A DNA stretch of 64,000 bases, from the NCBI GenBank assembly GCA_910584865.1, contig CAJUCE010000025.1:1-64000 (forward strand), read 5' to 3'. This document shows positions 34,695 through 43,593 of the stretch, in pieces. Source of the DNA: an uncultured Acetatifactor sp. (GTDB lineage Bacteria > Bacillota > Clostridia > Lachnospirales > Lachnospiraceae). The position numbers and the translations under genes are program-made. Each line of letters starts with the position of its first letter. The stretch's first letter is position 1. The notes below the pieces were generated by a model that worked only from the letters and a program-made list of their open reading frames with translations, did not search any database and was not told where the DNA came from.

Positions 34695-35558
34695 TTAAGC
34701 CTTGCCCACAGATCCGAACAGCTCCATCTTCTCCTTTACGGTATCCTTGATGGCCTGAGCGCCGGGAGCCAGAAGCTTACGAGGGTCAAATCCCTTCCCC
34801 TGCTGATCCTTGCCCTCTTCCACATACTTACGGGTAGCGGCAGCAAATGCAAGCTGGCACTCGGTATTTACATTGATCTTCGCCACGCCCAGGCTGATCG
34901 CTTTCTTGATCATGTCTGCAGGAATGCCTGTACCGCCGTGAAGCACCAGAGGCATATCCCCTGTCAGCTGCTGTACCGCATCCAACGTCTCGAAGCTTAA
35001 ACCCTTCCAGTTCTCAGGATATTTCCCATGAATGTTGCCGATACCTGCTGCCAGGAAATCCACACCCAGATCAGCAATGGCCTTGCACTCCTTAGGATCT
35101 GCGCACTCGCCCATGCCTACAACACCGTCTTCCTCTCCGCCGATGGAGCCGACTTCCGCCTCAATGGAAATTCCCTTGCCGTGAGCAGCTGCAACCAGCT
35201 CGGTTGTCTTTGCTACATTCTCTTCAATGGGATAATGAGAACCGTCAAACATAACAGAGGAAAAACCTGCCTCGATACATTTGTAGCAATGCTCATAGGA
35301 ACCATGATCCAGATGCAGAGCAACGGGAACATCGATATCCAGATCCTTTAACAAGCCGTTCACCATACCTACTACCGCGTGGTAGCCGCCCATGTACTTG
35401 CCTGCTCCCTCGGATACACCGAGAATAACGGGAGACTTGCACTCCTTCGCGGTCAGCAGGATGGACTTTGTCCACTCCAGATTGTTGATGTTGAACTGAC
35501 CTACTGCATAATGACCTGCTTTCGCTTTCTTAAGCATTTCTGTTGCTGAAACTAGCAT
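34695..35558 (-). CDS. fba: Class II fructose-1,6-bisphosphate aldolase
   Basis: A 287-aa class II (zinc) aldolase of glycolysis. Visible motifs are GQFNINNLEWTKSIL near the N-terminus, the zinc site LHLDHGSYEHC near residue 85 (His-Asp-His), the second signature IEAEVGSIGGEEDG near 130, and LVLHGGTGIP near 205. The ATG at 35558 lies after GGAGG. The longer frame to 35633 starts inside a hairpin leader and is rejected. Upstream is the lipid kinase gene on the same strand, separated by a 93-nt leader. Confidence 0.96.
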   Translation of the reverse strand: MLVSATEMLKKAKAGHYAVGQFNINNLEWTKSILLTAKECKSPVILGVSEGAGKYMGGYHAVVGMVNGLLKDLDIDVPVALHLDHGSYEHCYKCIEAGFSSVMFDGSHYPIEENVAKTTELVAAAHGKGISIEAEVGSIGGEEDGVVGMGECADPKECKAIADLGVDFLAAGIGNIHGKYPENWKGLSFETLDAVQQLTGDMPLVLHGGTGIPADMIKKAISLGVAKINVNTECQLAFAAATRKYVEEGKDQQGKGFDPRKLLAPGAQAIKDTVKEKMELFGSVGKA

Positions 35559-35592
35559 AATACGATTACCTCCATTTTCTATATTTGACGCT

Positions 35593-35624
35593 ATCCTGCC
35601 GCTGTCCTCTGGTATCGGCAGGAT
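35593..35624 (-). promoter_or_regulatory. Leader hairpin upstream of fba
   Basis: ATCCTGCCG and CGGCAGGAT form a 9-bp stem with a 14-nt loop, about 35 nt upstream of the fba start and within the fba leader. It is not followed by a T run, so it is more likely an mRNA stabiliser or processing site than a terminator. Confidence 0.45.
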
Positions 35625-35651
35625 ACCGCGCAATACCGATTTTAAATCTGT

Positions 35652-36569
35652 CTATTTGGAAGGCGGTTCCTTTACCCTGATGTCAATTCCTCTGCATACA
35701 TTTTTGATTGTCACTTTTGTATGGCTGCCGCCGTTTTCGCCATCCAATGTCCATGCCATTGCTCCTCTTGATTCCACGGTCAATTCTGCCGTGCGGAAAC
35801 AATACATTGCATTTGTGTCAATATCCCGGTCCAGGAGCGAGATCATAATATTATTCAGCTCCACCGGATTCCTGGGATGCTTAATCAGCGTCACTTCAAA
35901 GACGCCGTCATCCATTTTCACATTCTTGCCGGTAATATTCTTAAAACCTCCCACAGAAGTGGAATTCGTGATCATCCCAAAGATAAAATCATCCTCCACT
36001 TCGTTGTCCTCCCAGCTCACCTTCACATGGAAAGAGCGGATCGAGGAAAGCCGTTTCATACCTTCCAGCAAATAAGCCATATGTCCCAGCACGTTCTTCA
36101 TATCCTGTGCCGTCTCATAGGATACATCCGTAAAAAGTCCAAACGCTGCAATGTAGACAAATACATCCTCTTCAGTGCCATATCCGAAAGAGCCGATGTC
36201 GCAGGAAAAATTGCTTCCTCCCACCGCCACCTCTGCCGCCTGTACCATATTTTTGGGCAGAGAAAGGCTCCCTCCGAAATCATTGGTGCTGCCTGCCGGA
36301 ATGTAACCGATGGGAATCCGAAAATTACTCCGGATCATTCCGGTCACAACCTCGTCCAATGTTCCGTCGCCCCCACTGCATACCACCAAATCATAATCTC
36401 TGCACCGCCCGGCCACCGTGTCTAACGCATCCCCATGCTGCTGCGTAGGCGCCACAGTAGTCTCATAACCGGCCTTTGCAAAAACATCCAGAATATCGGC
36501 AAGCTTATTTTTTATAAGCGCTTTTCCGGCTTTAGGATTGTATACAAAAAGCAGTTTTTTACTCATCAT
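35652..36569 (-). CDS. Diacylglycerol kinase family (YegS-like) lipid kinase
   Basis: A 305-aa DAGK-catalytic-domain protein. The nucleotide-binding elements NPKAGKALIKNKL near residue 11, VVCSGGDGTLDEVVTG near 62-77 and GYIPAGSTNDFGGSLSLP near 93 are clear. Such enzymes phosphorylate diacylglycerol or related lipids at the membrane surface. Its start lies 6 nt after the HPr-like gene stop, so it is probably the last or second-last gene of the hprK-led transcript. Which lipid is used cannot be told. Confidence 0.92.
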   Translation of the reverse strand: MMSKKLLFVYNPKAGKALIKNKLADILDVFAKAGYETTVAPTQQHGDALDTVAGRCRDYDLVVCSGGDGTLDEVVTGMIRSNFRIPIGYIPAGSTNDFGGSLSLPKNMVQAAEVAVGGSNFSCDIGSFGYGTEEDVFVYIAAFGLFTDVSYETAQDMKNVLGHMAYLLEGMKRLSSIRSFHVKVSWEDNEVEDDFIFGMITNSTSVGGFKNITGKNVKMDDGVFEVTLIKHPRNPVELNNIMISLLDRDIDTNAMYCFRTAELTVESRGAMAWTLDGENGGSHTKVTIKNVCRGIDIRVKEPPSK

Positions 36570-36575
36570 TTACAC

Positions 36576-36836
36576 TTATGCTTCCATACCAGCCAAAAAA
36601 CCGGTAATCCCTTCTATAGCTGACTCTTCATCCGCACCGTCTGCAGATATCTCCAATTCCTCGCTGATATCCATGCCCAATGTCATCATTCCCATGATAC
36701 TTTTGGCATTTACCTTCTTCTCACCAGATTGGATATATATGGCACTTTCGTATTTGCTGGCCTTCTGAACCAGAAGCGCAATATGTCTGGCCATCTGATC
36801 GTCTTCCAAACTGATACTGATACTCTTCTTTTTCAT
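36576..36836 (-). CDS. Crh-like HPr homologue (Met15, Ser46)
   Basis: An 86-aa HPr-fold protein. The regulatory serine is exactly at position 46 in VNAKSIMGMM, the target of HPr kinase. The PTS phosphoacceptor His15 is absent: the GLHARPA motif reads DQMARHIA, with Met at 15, Arg17 kept and His at 18. It therefore should not carry PTS phosphate but could act, like Bacillus Crh (Gln15), as a signalling partner of CcpA after phosphorylation. hprK is encoded 4 kb upstream in the same gene run. SD is AAGGAGG. Confidence 0.88.
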   Translation of the reverse strand: MKKKSISISLEDDQMARHIALLVQKASKYESAIYIQSGEKKVNAKSIMGMMTLGMDISEELEISADGADEESAIEGITGFLAGMEA

Positions 36837-36856
36837 TTCGTTTCCTCCTTAATTCC

Positions 36857-37732
36857 TTATATCACTGAATGCCTTAATTTCTCCGCAAGCTCGCTCAGCT
36901 TGCGCAATCTATGGTTTACCCCGGATTTTCCAAGAACCGGGGTAAAGTACTCTCCCAGCTCCTTCAACGGCACATCCGGATATTCCAAACGGATTTCCGC
37001 CATCTCGCGCAATGTGTCCGGCAGATTCTGAAATCCATAATGCTTCCTGATATATTCAATATCTTCAACCTGCCTGGACGCCGCGTTTACGGTCTTGGCG
37101 ATATTGGCTGTCTCACAGTTTACACGGCGGTTCACGGAATTCCGCATCTCCTTTAATATGCGGAGATTCTCCATATTCATCAATGACACCGGAGCCTCGC
37201 ACACATTCAGCAAATCTACGATTCCCGCCCCTTCTTTCAGGTACACCACATAATACTTCTTGCGGCGGATTATCTTCGATTCGATGCCAAAATCCCTGAT
37301 CAATCCCTGCAGCTGCTTTGCTTTATCCGCATCTGAGCAATCGAACTCCAGATGATACCCTTTGGCCGGATCGCTCATGGAACCGATACTCAAAAAAGCC
37401 CCCCGCAAAAAAGCCCGCTGGCAGCAGGAATTCTTAATCAGAAGAGGGCTCACGGGCCTGTCCAAATCTCCCAGATTTCTCAGCAGGGCCTGTAATTCCT
37501 GTTCTTTCAACACAATATCCGTATTTATATTATATGTTTTTTTCAATAATGTAAAGCCTTTTCTGGCAACAGCTTCATTTTCCGTCTGAAAACCTACTGT
37601 GAAGCCGCCGTTTTCATCTCTTCCATACTGGCCGCATAAATTCATGATCGCCGCCAGCTCGGCAATCTGGCAATGTCTGGCCGGACTGATCCGCTTTGCC
37701 AGTTCTGCCTTCACCTCACTTGAAAATGACAT
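36857..37732 (-). CDS. whiA: DNA-binding protein WhiA
   Basis: A 291-aa WhiA. The N-terminal two-thirds is a LAGLIDADG-like domain (LAAIMNLCGQYGRDENGGF, GAFLSIGSMSDPAKGYHLEF in parts) and the C-terminal part a helix-turn-helix with NCETANIAKTVNAASRQVEDIEYI in parts and LGEYFTPVLGKSGVNHRLRKL. WhiA influences cell division and chromosome segregation in Firmicutes. The ATG at 37732 follows GGGAGG; the upstream 17 codons overlap rapZ and are rejected. The rapZ-whiA-HPr order is conserved across Firmicutes. Confidence 0.95.
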   Translation of the reverse strand: MSFSSEVKAELAKRISPARHCQIAELAAIMNLCGQYGRDENGGFTVGFQTENEAVARKGFTLLKKTYNINTDIVLKEQELQALLRNLGDLDRPVSPLLIKNSCCQRAFLRGAFLSIGSMSDPAKGYHLEFDCSDADKAKQLQGLIRDFGIESKIIRRKKYYVVYLKEGAGIVDLLNVCEAPVSLMNMENLRILKEMRNSVNRRVNCETANIAKTVNAASRQVEDIEYIRKHYGFQNLPDTLREMAEIRLEYPDVPLKELGEYFTPVLGKSGVNHRLRKLSELAEKLRHSVI

Positions 37733-37779
37733 ATGCCCTCCCGGCTCAAATGCCTGCCACCCGGCTTTTCCTGGACAGT

Positions 37780-38646
37780 TCACTTCCCCTGATGATTCAC
37801 ATCCCGATGATACAGCTTTATTCCATATTTCCCTTTATCCTTCATGCGCCTGTACAGCTCATTGGCCAGGGTAACGCTTCGATGCTTGCCCCCCGTACAG
37901 CCGATGGCAATGACAAGGCGGTATTTTCCTTCTTTGACATAATTCGGTATCAAAAACTGCAGCATATCTGTCAGCTTTGTCATAAATATTTCCGCTTCCT
38001 CAAAGCCCATGACATATTCCTGCACCTCGTTGTCATTTCCTGTCTTCTGTTTCAATTCGTCAATATAAAAAGGATTCGGCAGAAAACGGACATCCAGCAC
38101 CAGATCCGAATCGGCCGGTATTCCATGCTTAAATCCAAATGACATCACTGTCACTATCAAACTATTATACTCCGCATTTTCCACAAAAATACGGTCAATT
38201 TCCTGTTTCAGTTCCCTGGTCAGCAGAAGTGACGTATCAATTACATAATCCGACTGGCGCCGTATATTCTCCAGCACCTGACGCTCCGCCCTGACACCGT
38301 CCTCCACTCTTCCGTCCACAGCCAGGGGATGTATCCGCCTGGTCTCCTTATAGCGCTTGATCAACACCTTCTCATCCGCATCCATAAAGAGGATTTCCAG
38401 CTTGTATCCTGTCTCCTTTAGTTTTCCCAAGATCCTGGTGACATTTTTGAAGGCCTCGCCGGAACGTACGTCCAGTCCCAGCGCCACCTTTCCCACCTCG
38501 CTGCCCGGCATGGAAACCAGCTCGGCAAATTTCTCAATCAGCGATACCGGCAGGTTGTCCACACAGTAGAACCCGGCATCCTCCAGCATCTTCAGCGCGG
38601 TGCTCTTACCGCCGCCGCTCATTCCCGTCACTACTACGAATCTCAT
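37780..38646 (-). CDS. rapZ: RapZ/YvcJ family nucleotide-binding protein
   Basis: A 288-aa P-loop protein with Walker A GMSGGGKSTALKMLED at residues 8-23, then AGFYCVDNLPVSLI. The C-terminal half contains MSFGFKHGIPADSDLVLDVRFLPNPF in parts and IGCTGGKHRSVTLAN near 265. In enterobacteria RapZ guides RNase E to GlmZ; in Bacillus YvcJ binds and hydrolyses GTP/ATP and affects competence. Firmicute function is less clear. whiA lies 47 nt downstream. Confidence 0.95.
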   Translation of the reverse strand: MRFVVVTGMSGGGKSTALKMLEDAGFYCVDNLPVSLIEKFAELVSMPGSEVGKVALGLDVRSGEAFKNVTRILGKLKETGYKLEILFMDADEKVLIKRYKETRRIHPLAVDGRVEDGVRAERQVLENIRRQSDYVIDTSLLLTRELKQEIDRIFVENAEYNSLIVTVMSFGFKHGIPADSDLVLDVRFLPNPFYIDELKQKTGNDNEVQEYVMGFEEAEIFMTKLTDMLQFLIPNYVKEGKYRLVIAIGCTGGKHRSVTLANELYRRMKDKGKYGIKLYHRDVNHQGK

Positions 38647-38705
38647 AACCCCTCACATTTACGATAAAGGCTTCCGGAGGTCATCCGAAAACCGTCCGAA
38701 ATTCC

Positions 38706-39623
38706 TTACCATCCCAAGAAAACAACCTCCGGCTCCAGTTCTACCCGAAACCTCTCCTTAACGCAGCGCTGCACTTCCCTGATCACGCCGCTGACGTCCT
38801 CCGAGGCCGCATTTCCGACATTGATCACAAAACCACAATGCTTCTCGGACACTTGTGCGCCTCCTATCCGAAAGCCCTTCAGACCGGCTTCCATAATCAA
38901 CTGTCCTGCAAAATGGCCCTCCGGCCTTTTAAAGGTACTTCCTGCGCTGGGATATTCCAGCGGCTGTTTTTCTCTACGCCGCATGGCCAGCTCTTCCATT
39001 TTTGCTTTTATGACACTTCTGTCACCCTCATTTAGAGAAAATGTAACTTCCGTCACAATAAAAGAACTCTTCCTGATTACGCTGGTCCGATAACCGAATT
39101 CCATCGTTTCATTATCCAGCTCCAACAATTCCCCTTCCCTGCTCACCACATTGACCTGAGTCACTACCTGGCTCATCTCGCCCCCATAGGCTCCGGCATT
39201 CATCACCACGCCGCCGCCCACGGTCCCCGGGATCCCGGAGGCAAACTCCAGCCCTGTCAGTCCATGCTCCATTGCGGCTCTGGCCACCTGTGCCAGGGTA
39301 GCCCCGGCCTTCGCCACTATCCGTTTTCCCTGTACGAGGATACCGCTCATCTTTTGTCCGATCTCCAGGACAATTCCCCTGTAGCCGGCGTCATTTACCA
39401 GAAGATTGCTTCCGTTTCCCAATACAAAAAACGGCATCCCTGTCATTTCCAAATATCGGCATAATTTTTTCAACTGTTCCTCATTCTCAAGTTCAAGAAG
39501 GCAATCTGCAGGCCCCCCTATCCGAAAGGTGGTATGACCTGCCATTGGTTCCTGCAGATGAATATTTTCCTGTGGTACAAACTTTTGCAATGCCTCAACT
39601 ACTGCTCCACCGATCATTTTCAT
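38706..39623 (-). CDS. murB: UDP-N-acetylenolpyruvoylglucosamine reductase
   Basis: A 305-aa type II MurB, which reduces the enolpyruvyl group with NADPH and FAD to make UDP-MurNAc for peptidoglycan. The FAD region shows HTTFRIGGPADCLLEL, LGNGSNLLVNDAGYRGIVLE in parts, and GIPGTVGGGVVMNAGAYGGEM in parts. The catalytic serine lies in YPSAGSTFKRPEG near residue 230, and the C-terminal ISEKHCGFVIN-like motif (VSEKHCGFVIN) is present. It sits between rapZ and glucokinase in the conserved cluster. Confidence 0.96.
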   Translation of the reverse strand: MKMIGGAVVEALQKFVPQENIHLQEPMAGHTTFRIGGPADCLLELENEEQLKKLCRYLEMTGMPFFVLGNGSNLLVNDAGYRGIVLEIGQKMSGILVQGKRIVAKAGATLAQVARAAMEHGLTGLEFASGIPGTVGGGVVMNAGAYGGEMSQVVTQVNVVSREGELLELDNETMEFGYRTSVIRKSSFIVTEVTFSLNEGDRSVIKAKMEELAMRRREKQPLEYPSAGSTFKRPEGHFAGQLIMEAGLKGFRIGGAQVSEKHCGFVINVGNAASEDVSGVIREVQRCVKERFRVELEPEVVFLGW

Positions 39624-39649
39624 GCCTTCCTTTTTTTAATTTCCGGCCC

Positions 39650-40588
39650 TCATAGCAAAACTGCCGCTGCCGCTCCGTAGATCCCTGCATCATTTCCCAG
39701 TTTCGCCAGGGCAAATTTCGTATCTTTACATTGGACAAAGGCATACTTACGGAAATAAGGCTCTATGTAGGAAATCAAAATCTCCCCTGCCTTGGATACC
39801 CCTCCCCCAATGACAAAAATCTCCGGATTTAACACACCGGCCACCATAGCCAGCCCTTTTCCCAGATAATCGCCAAACTGTCCCGCAATCTCCATGGCGA
39901 CACTGTCCTGCGCCTTCACGGCATCAAATACAGTCTTGGCCGAAACTCTCCTGTCCCGAAGAACCGTGGGCGTATCACACTTTGCAAGATACCGTTCTGC
40001 CAAACGTACAATCCCTGTTGCGGAAGTATACTGTTCCAGACATCCCTTATTGCCGCAATTGCAGCTCTCCGTCTCCCGGTCTTCAATATGGACATGCCCG
40101 ATCTCTCCTGCGGCGCCGGTTGCTCCTACCAGAATCTTCCCATCGATAACCACACCGCCGCCCACACCTGTGCCAAGCGTCACCGCCACCAGGCTGCTGT
40201 ATCCTTTTCCGCCTCCCTGCCACATTTCCCCGAATGCTGCGGCATTGGCATCGTTTACAGCTTTTATCGGTACATTAATATATGCGCCCAGCTTCTCAGG
40301 TATGTTAAATCTGTCCCATCCCAGATTCACCGCGCCGCATAAAAGCGTTCCGGTATCGTCCATGGCCCCCGGCGCACCTACACCCACGCCCACCAGTTCC
40401 TCTTCCCGAAGATTTGTCTCCTTCATCTTCGCCAGAAGACTTTTTGCCACGTCCGGCAGGATGGCTTCTCCCTTATTCTCCTTTACTGTGGGGATCTCCC
40501 ATTTGTCCAGAACATTTCCGCCGGCATCGAACAACCCCATCTTGACGCTGGTCCCGCCGATGTCAACCCCAAATGCATACTTACTCAT
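39650..40588 (-). CDS. ROK family glucokinase
   Basis: A 312-aa ROK kinase. DIGGTSVKMGLFD at residues 9-21 is the phosphate-binding loop, GVGVGAPGAMD near 68 follows, and the zinc-binding signature CNCGNKGCLEQYTS near 178 carries three cysteines. LGTGVGGGVVIDGKI near 140 is also typical. It should phosphorylate glucose to glucose-6-phosphate; N-acetyl sugars are an alternative in this family. Location next to hprK links it to carbon control. Confidence 0.9.
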   Translation of the reverse strand: MSKYAFGVDIGGTSVKMGLFDAGGNVLDKWEIPTVKENKGEAILPDVAKSLLAKMKETNLREEELVGVGVGAPGAMDDTGTLLCGAVNLGWDRFNIPEKLGAYINVPIKAVNDANAAAFGEMWQGGGKGYSSLVAVTLGTGVGGGVVIDGKILVGATGAAGEIGHVHIEDRETESCNCGNKGCLEQYTSATGIVRLAERYLAKCDTPTVLRDRRVSAKTVFDAVKAQDSVAMEIAGQFGDYLGKGLAMVAGVLNPEIFVIGGGVSKAGEILISYIEPYFRKYAFVQCKDTKFALAKLGNDAGIYGAAAAVLL

Positions 40589-40614
40589 CCTTCATACCTT
40601 CCTCTCTTATCTTT

Positions 40615-41556
40615 CTAAAACGGATCCTCTTCCCGCTTTCTCGCAAAAGAATTCTGTACCCTGGAATAAAGCTCCTGGGCCGCATTGTACCCCATCTTCT
40701 TCTGACGATGATTCACCGCCGCGGATTCGCAGATCACTGCCACGTTCCTGCCGGGGCGAATGGGGATGTTGTAACAGACCACCTTATTCCCCATATATTC
40801 GGTATAATTCTCCTCTAATCCAAGACGATCGTATTCTTTATCCCGATCCCAGTCCTCCAGACGGATCACCAGATCGATATTCTGAGTATCCATGACGGCA
40901 GATGCACCGAACAAAGCCTTCACATCCACGACGCCGATACCTCTCAGTTCGATCAGATGCTTCAGCATCTCCGGCGCGGAACCGACAAGTGTGTCATCGC
41001 TGACCTTTCTAATCTCCACCACATCATCGGTTACCAGCCGGTGGCCCCGGCGAACCAGTTCCAAAGCTGCCTCCGATTTGCCGATCCCGCTTTCCCCCGT
41101 AATCAGCAGTCCCTCTCCATAGACATCCACCAGTACCCCATGTACCGAGATACAGGGAGCAAGCTTCACATTCAGCCAGCGGATCGCCTCTGCCATAAAT
41201 GCGGATGTTGATTTCTTCGTAGATAGAATCGGTACTCTGTGCGTAAGGGCAGCCTGCACAAAGATGGGATCCGGCTTCAGTTCCCGGCAAAACACCACCG
41301 CCGATACATCATAGCTCATAAATTCATCGTAAATCTCACGCTTCCGCTCATCCGGCATGTTCTCCATATAACTGTATTCCACGAATCCGATAATCTGTAG
41401 TCTCGTAGAGTCAAAATGCTCAAAATAACCTGCCAGCGGAAGTGCCGGTCGATTCACATCCGGCTGCGTGATACGGATATCCGTAACATCAATCTGTGGC
41501 GTAAGATTTTCCAGCTTCATCTTCTCTATCAAACGAGTCAATCTGACACTTTCCAT
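40615..41556 (-). CDS. hprK: HPr kinase/phosphorylase
   Basis: A 313-aa bifunctional enzyme that phosphorylates Ser46 of HPr/Crh in response to glycolytic intermediates and reverses the reaction. The P-loop GESGIGKSEAALEL lies near residue 155, the catalytic HGVLVDVYG just before it (His near 140), and the family signature LRGIGVVDVKALFG near 205. The RKREEDPF tail is normal. It is the first gene after the promoter at 41629-41657, and a Crh-like target is encoded downstream, so the window holds both kinase and substrate. Confidence 0.97.
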   Translation of the reverse strand: MESVRLTRLIEKMKLENLTPQIDVTDIRITQPDVNRPALPLAGYFEHFDSTRLQIIGFVEYSYMENMPDERKREIYDEFMSYDVSAVVFCRELKPDPIFVQAALTHRVPILSTKKSTSAFMAEAIRWLNVKLAPCISVHGVLVDVYGEGLLITGESGIGKSEAALELVRRGHRLVTDDVVEIRKVSDDTLVGSAPEMLKHLIELRGIGVVDVKALFGASAVMDTQNIDLVIRLEDWDRDKEYDRLGLEENYTEYMGNKVVCYNIPIRPGRNVAVICESAAVNHRQKKMGYNAAQELYSRVQNSFARKREEDPF

Positions 41557-41628
41557 ACCCACCTGATCTCCTGTTTTATCTTATCTTGCAAATATGATTC
41601 CCCGTTCTAAAAAAAAACATTATTTAGA

Positions 41629-41657
41629 ATTATACCATACTCCCCCTCCAATGTGAA
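41629..41657 (-). promoter_or_regulatory. Promoter of the hprK gene cluster
   Basis: On the minus strand TTCACA, a 17-nt spacer and TATAAT lie 72 nt upstream of hprK, after the uvrC stop. It may drive hprK, glucokinase, murB, rapZ, whiA, the HPr-like gene and the lipid kinase. Confidence 0.75.
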
Positions 41658-41678
41658 GCAAAGTGTGAAAAGATTTTG

Positions 41679-43550
41679 TTACTGTTCCTGCGTTTTATGA
41701 AAAAAAAGATAAATATCTTCCGCTGCCCGGCGGTTGATTTCCGGCAGTGCCGCAAGCTCCTCAATTTCCGCAGCCTTTATTTCTTCGATGGATTTAAAAT
41801 GCCGCATGAGCGCTTTCCTTCTGGCCGGTCCCACACCGGGTATATCGTCCAATACGGACTTCACCTGGGCTTTGCTGCGTAATGAGCGGTGGTACTCGAT
41901 CGCAAAACGGTGGGCCTCATCCTGAACCCTGGTAATCAGCTTAAAGCCCTCCGAGCGCGTGTCTATAGGCAGTTCTACATTATTAAAATACAATCCTCTG
42001 GTGCGATGATTGTCGTCTTTGACCATGCCGCAGACCGGAATAGGGAGTTTCAGTTCCTCCAGAACGGCAAGGGCGATATTCACCTGTCCTCTGCCGCCGT
42101 CCATCATCAGCAAATCGGGAAACCTGGTAAATTTACCGTATACCCTGTCCAGCTCTTTTTCTTCCAACGCCTTCTCTTCCTCCAGCCCATGACGGAAACG
42201 CCTGGTGAGAACCTCCTTCATACAGGCATAATCATCCGGTCCGGATACGGTTTTAATCCGGAATTTCCGGTAATCGCTGGGCTTCGGCTTCCCCTTCTCA
42301 AATACAATCATGGAACCCACATTTTCAAATCCATTGATATTCGAAATATCGAACGCCTCCATCCGTTCGATATGCTCTATTCCCAACAGTCCGGCAATCT
42401 CCTTTACCGCGCCGATGGTCCGCCCTTCCTCCCGCTTCAGCCGTTCTCTATCCTGCTCCAAAATATGTCTGGCATTCTGCGCCGCCAGCTCCACCAGCTT
42501 CTCCTTGGAACCGATTTTCGGCACCCGGATATAGACTCTGGCCTCCTTACGCCCGGACAGCCACTTTTCGATCAGCTCTTTGTCACTAATCTCGTACTGA
42601 AGCATTAATTCCCTGGGAATAAACGGCGTTCCCGCATAGAATTGCTTGACAAAATTTTCCAGGATTTCTGCCTTTTTACCGGATGACACATTCGTCATAT
42701 AATAGTGCTCTCTGCCGATCAGCTTGCCGCCCCTGACAAAAAAGACCTGGACTACCGCCTCTCTCTCATCCTGGTACATCGCTATGACATCCTTGTCTTC
42801 TCCTGCGCTGTCAGTGATCTTCTGCTTCTGAGATACCTGCTTTACGCTATTATACAAATCCCGATAACCCGCGGCCGCCTCAAAATCCAGCTCTTCCGCA
42901 GCCGCTTTCATCTTGTTCTCCAGCTCATTCAGAATCAGATTATAATTGCCATTCAGAAATTCCAGTGCCGAAGCCACCTGCTCCTGATATTGCTCCCTGC
43001 TAATATAGCCCTGACAGGGCGCATCGCATTGCTTGATATGATAATTCAGACAGGGACGTTCCTGCCCGATATCCCTGGGCAGACTACGGTTACAGGTTCT
43101 GAGATGATAGAGCTTATTCAGCAGTTCAATGGTGTCCTTCACTGCAGCCGCGCTGGTATAAGGCCCGAAATACTTCGACTTGTCCTTCTTCATCACACGG
43201 GAAAACAGGATACGCGGATATGCCTCCCCCATGGTCACCTTTATATATGGGTAGGTTTTGTCATCCTTCAGCAAGGTGTTGTACTTGGGAGAATGCTCCT
43301 TAATCAAATTGTTTTCCAGTACAAGGGCCTCCAGCTCCGAATCCGTGACAATATATTCAAAGCGGGCAATCAATGACACCATCTTATCAATCATAGGCCC
43401 TCTGCCGATATTTTCCCGAAAATAAGAACGTACCCGGTTGTGAAGATTTACAGCCTTCCCCACATATAAAATGACATCCATGTCATCTCTCATAATATAG
43501 ACTCCCGGGTTCTTGGGAAGCTTTTTTAATTCCTCCTCAATGTTAAACAT
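41679..43550 (-). CDS. uvrC: Excinuclease ABC subunit C
   Basis: A 623-aa UvrC of nucleotide excision repair, making both incisions at a UvrB-bound lesion. The N-terminal GIY-YIG domain (PGVYIMRDDMDVILYVGKAV), the UVR helical pair near 205-240 (LILNELENKMKAAAEELDFE), the RNase H-like endonuclease domain (AFDISNINGFENVGSMIVFE in parts) and the C-terminal helix-hairpin-helix (VLDDIPGVGPARRKALMRHF) are all present. Length is normal. The amidase gene ends 43 nt upstream. Confidence 0.97.
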   Translation of the reverse strand: MFNIEEELKKLPKNPGVYIMRDDMDVILYVGKAVNLHNRVRSYFRENIGRGPMIDKMVSLIARFEYIVTDSELEALVLENNLIKEHSPKYNTLLKDDKTYPYIKVTMGEAYPRILFSRVMKKDKSKYFGPYTSAAAVKDTIELLNKLYHLRTCNRSLPRDIGQERPCLNYHIKQCDAPCQGYISREQYQEQVASALEFLNGNYNLILNELENKMKAAAEELDFEAAAGYRDLYNSVKQVSQKQKITDSAGEDKDVIAMYQDEREAVVQVFFVRGGKLIGREHYYMTNVSSGKKAEILENFVKQFYAGTPFIPRELMLQYEISDKELIEKWLSGRKEARVYIRVPKIGSKEKLVELAAQNARHILEQDRERLKREEGRTIGAVKEIAGLLGIEHIERMEAFDISNINGFENVGSMIVFEKGKPKPSDYRKFRIKTVSGPDDYACMKEVLTRRFRHGLEEEKALEEKELDRVYGKFTRFPDLLMMDGGRGQVNIALAVLEELKLPIPVCGMVKDDNHRTRGLYFNNVELPIDTRSEGFKLITRVQDEAHRFAIEYHRSLRSKAQVKSVLDDIPGVGPARRKALMRHFKSIEEIKAAEIEELAALPEINRRAAEDIYLFFHKTQEQ

Positions 43551-43593
43551 GACTGTCCCCCTGCGTTCCCGCTTCTCCCACCATCACACTGCT

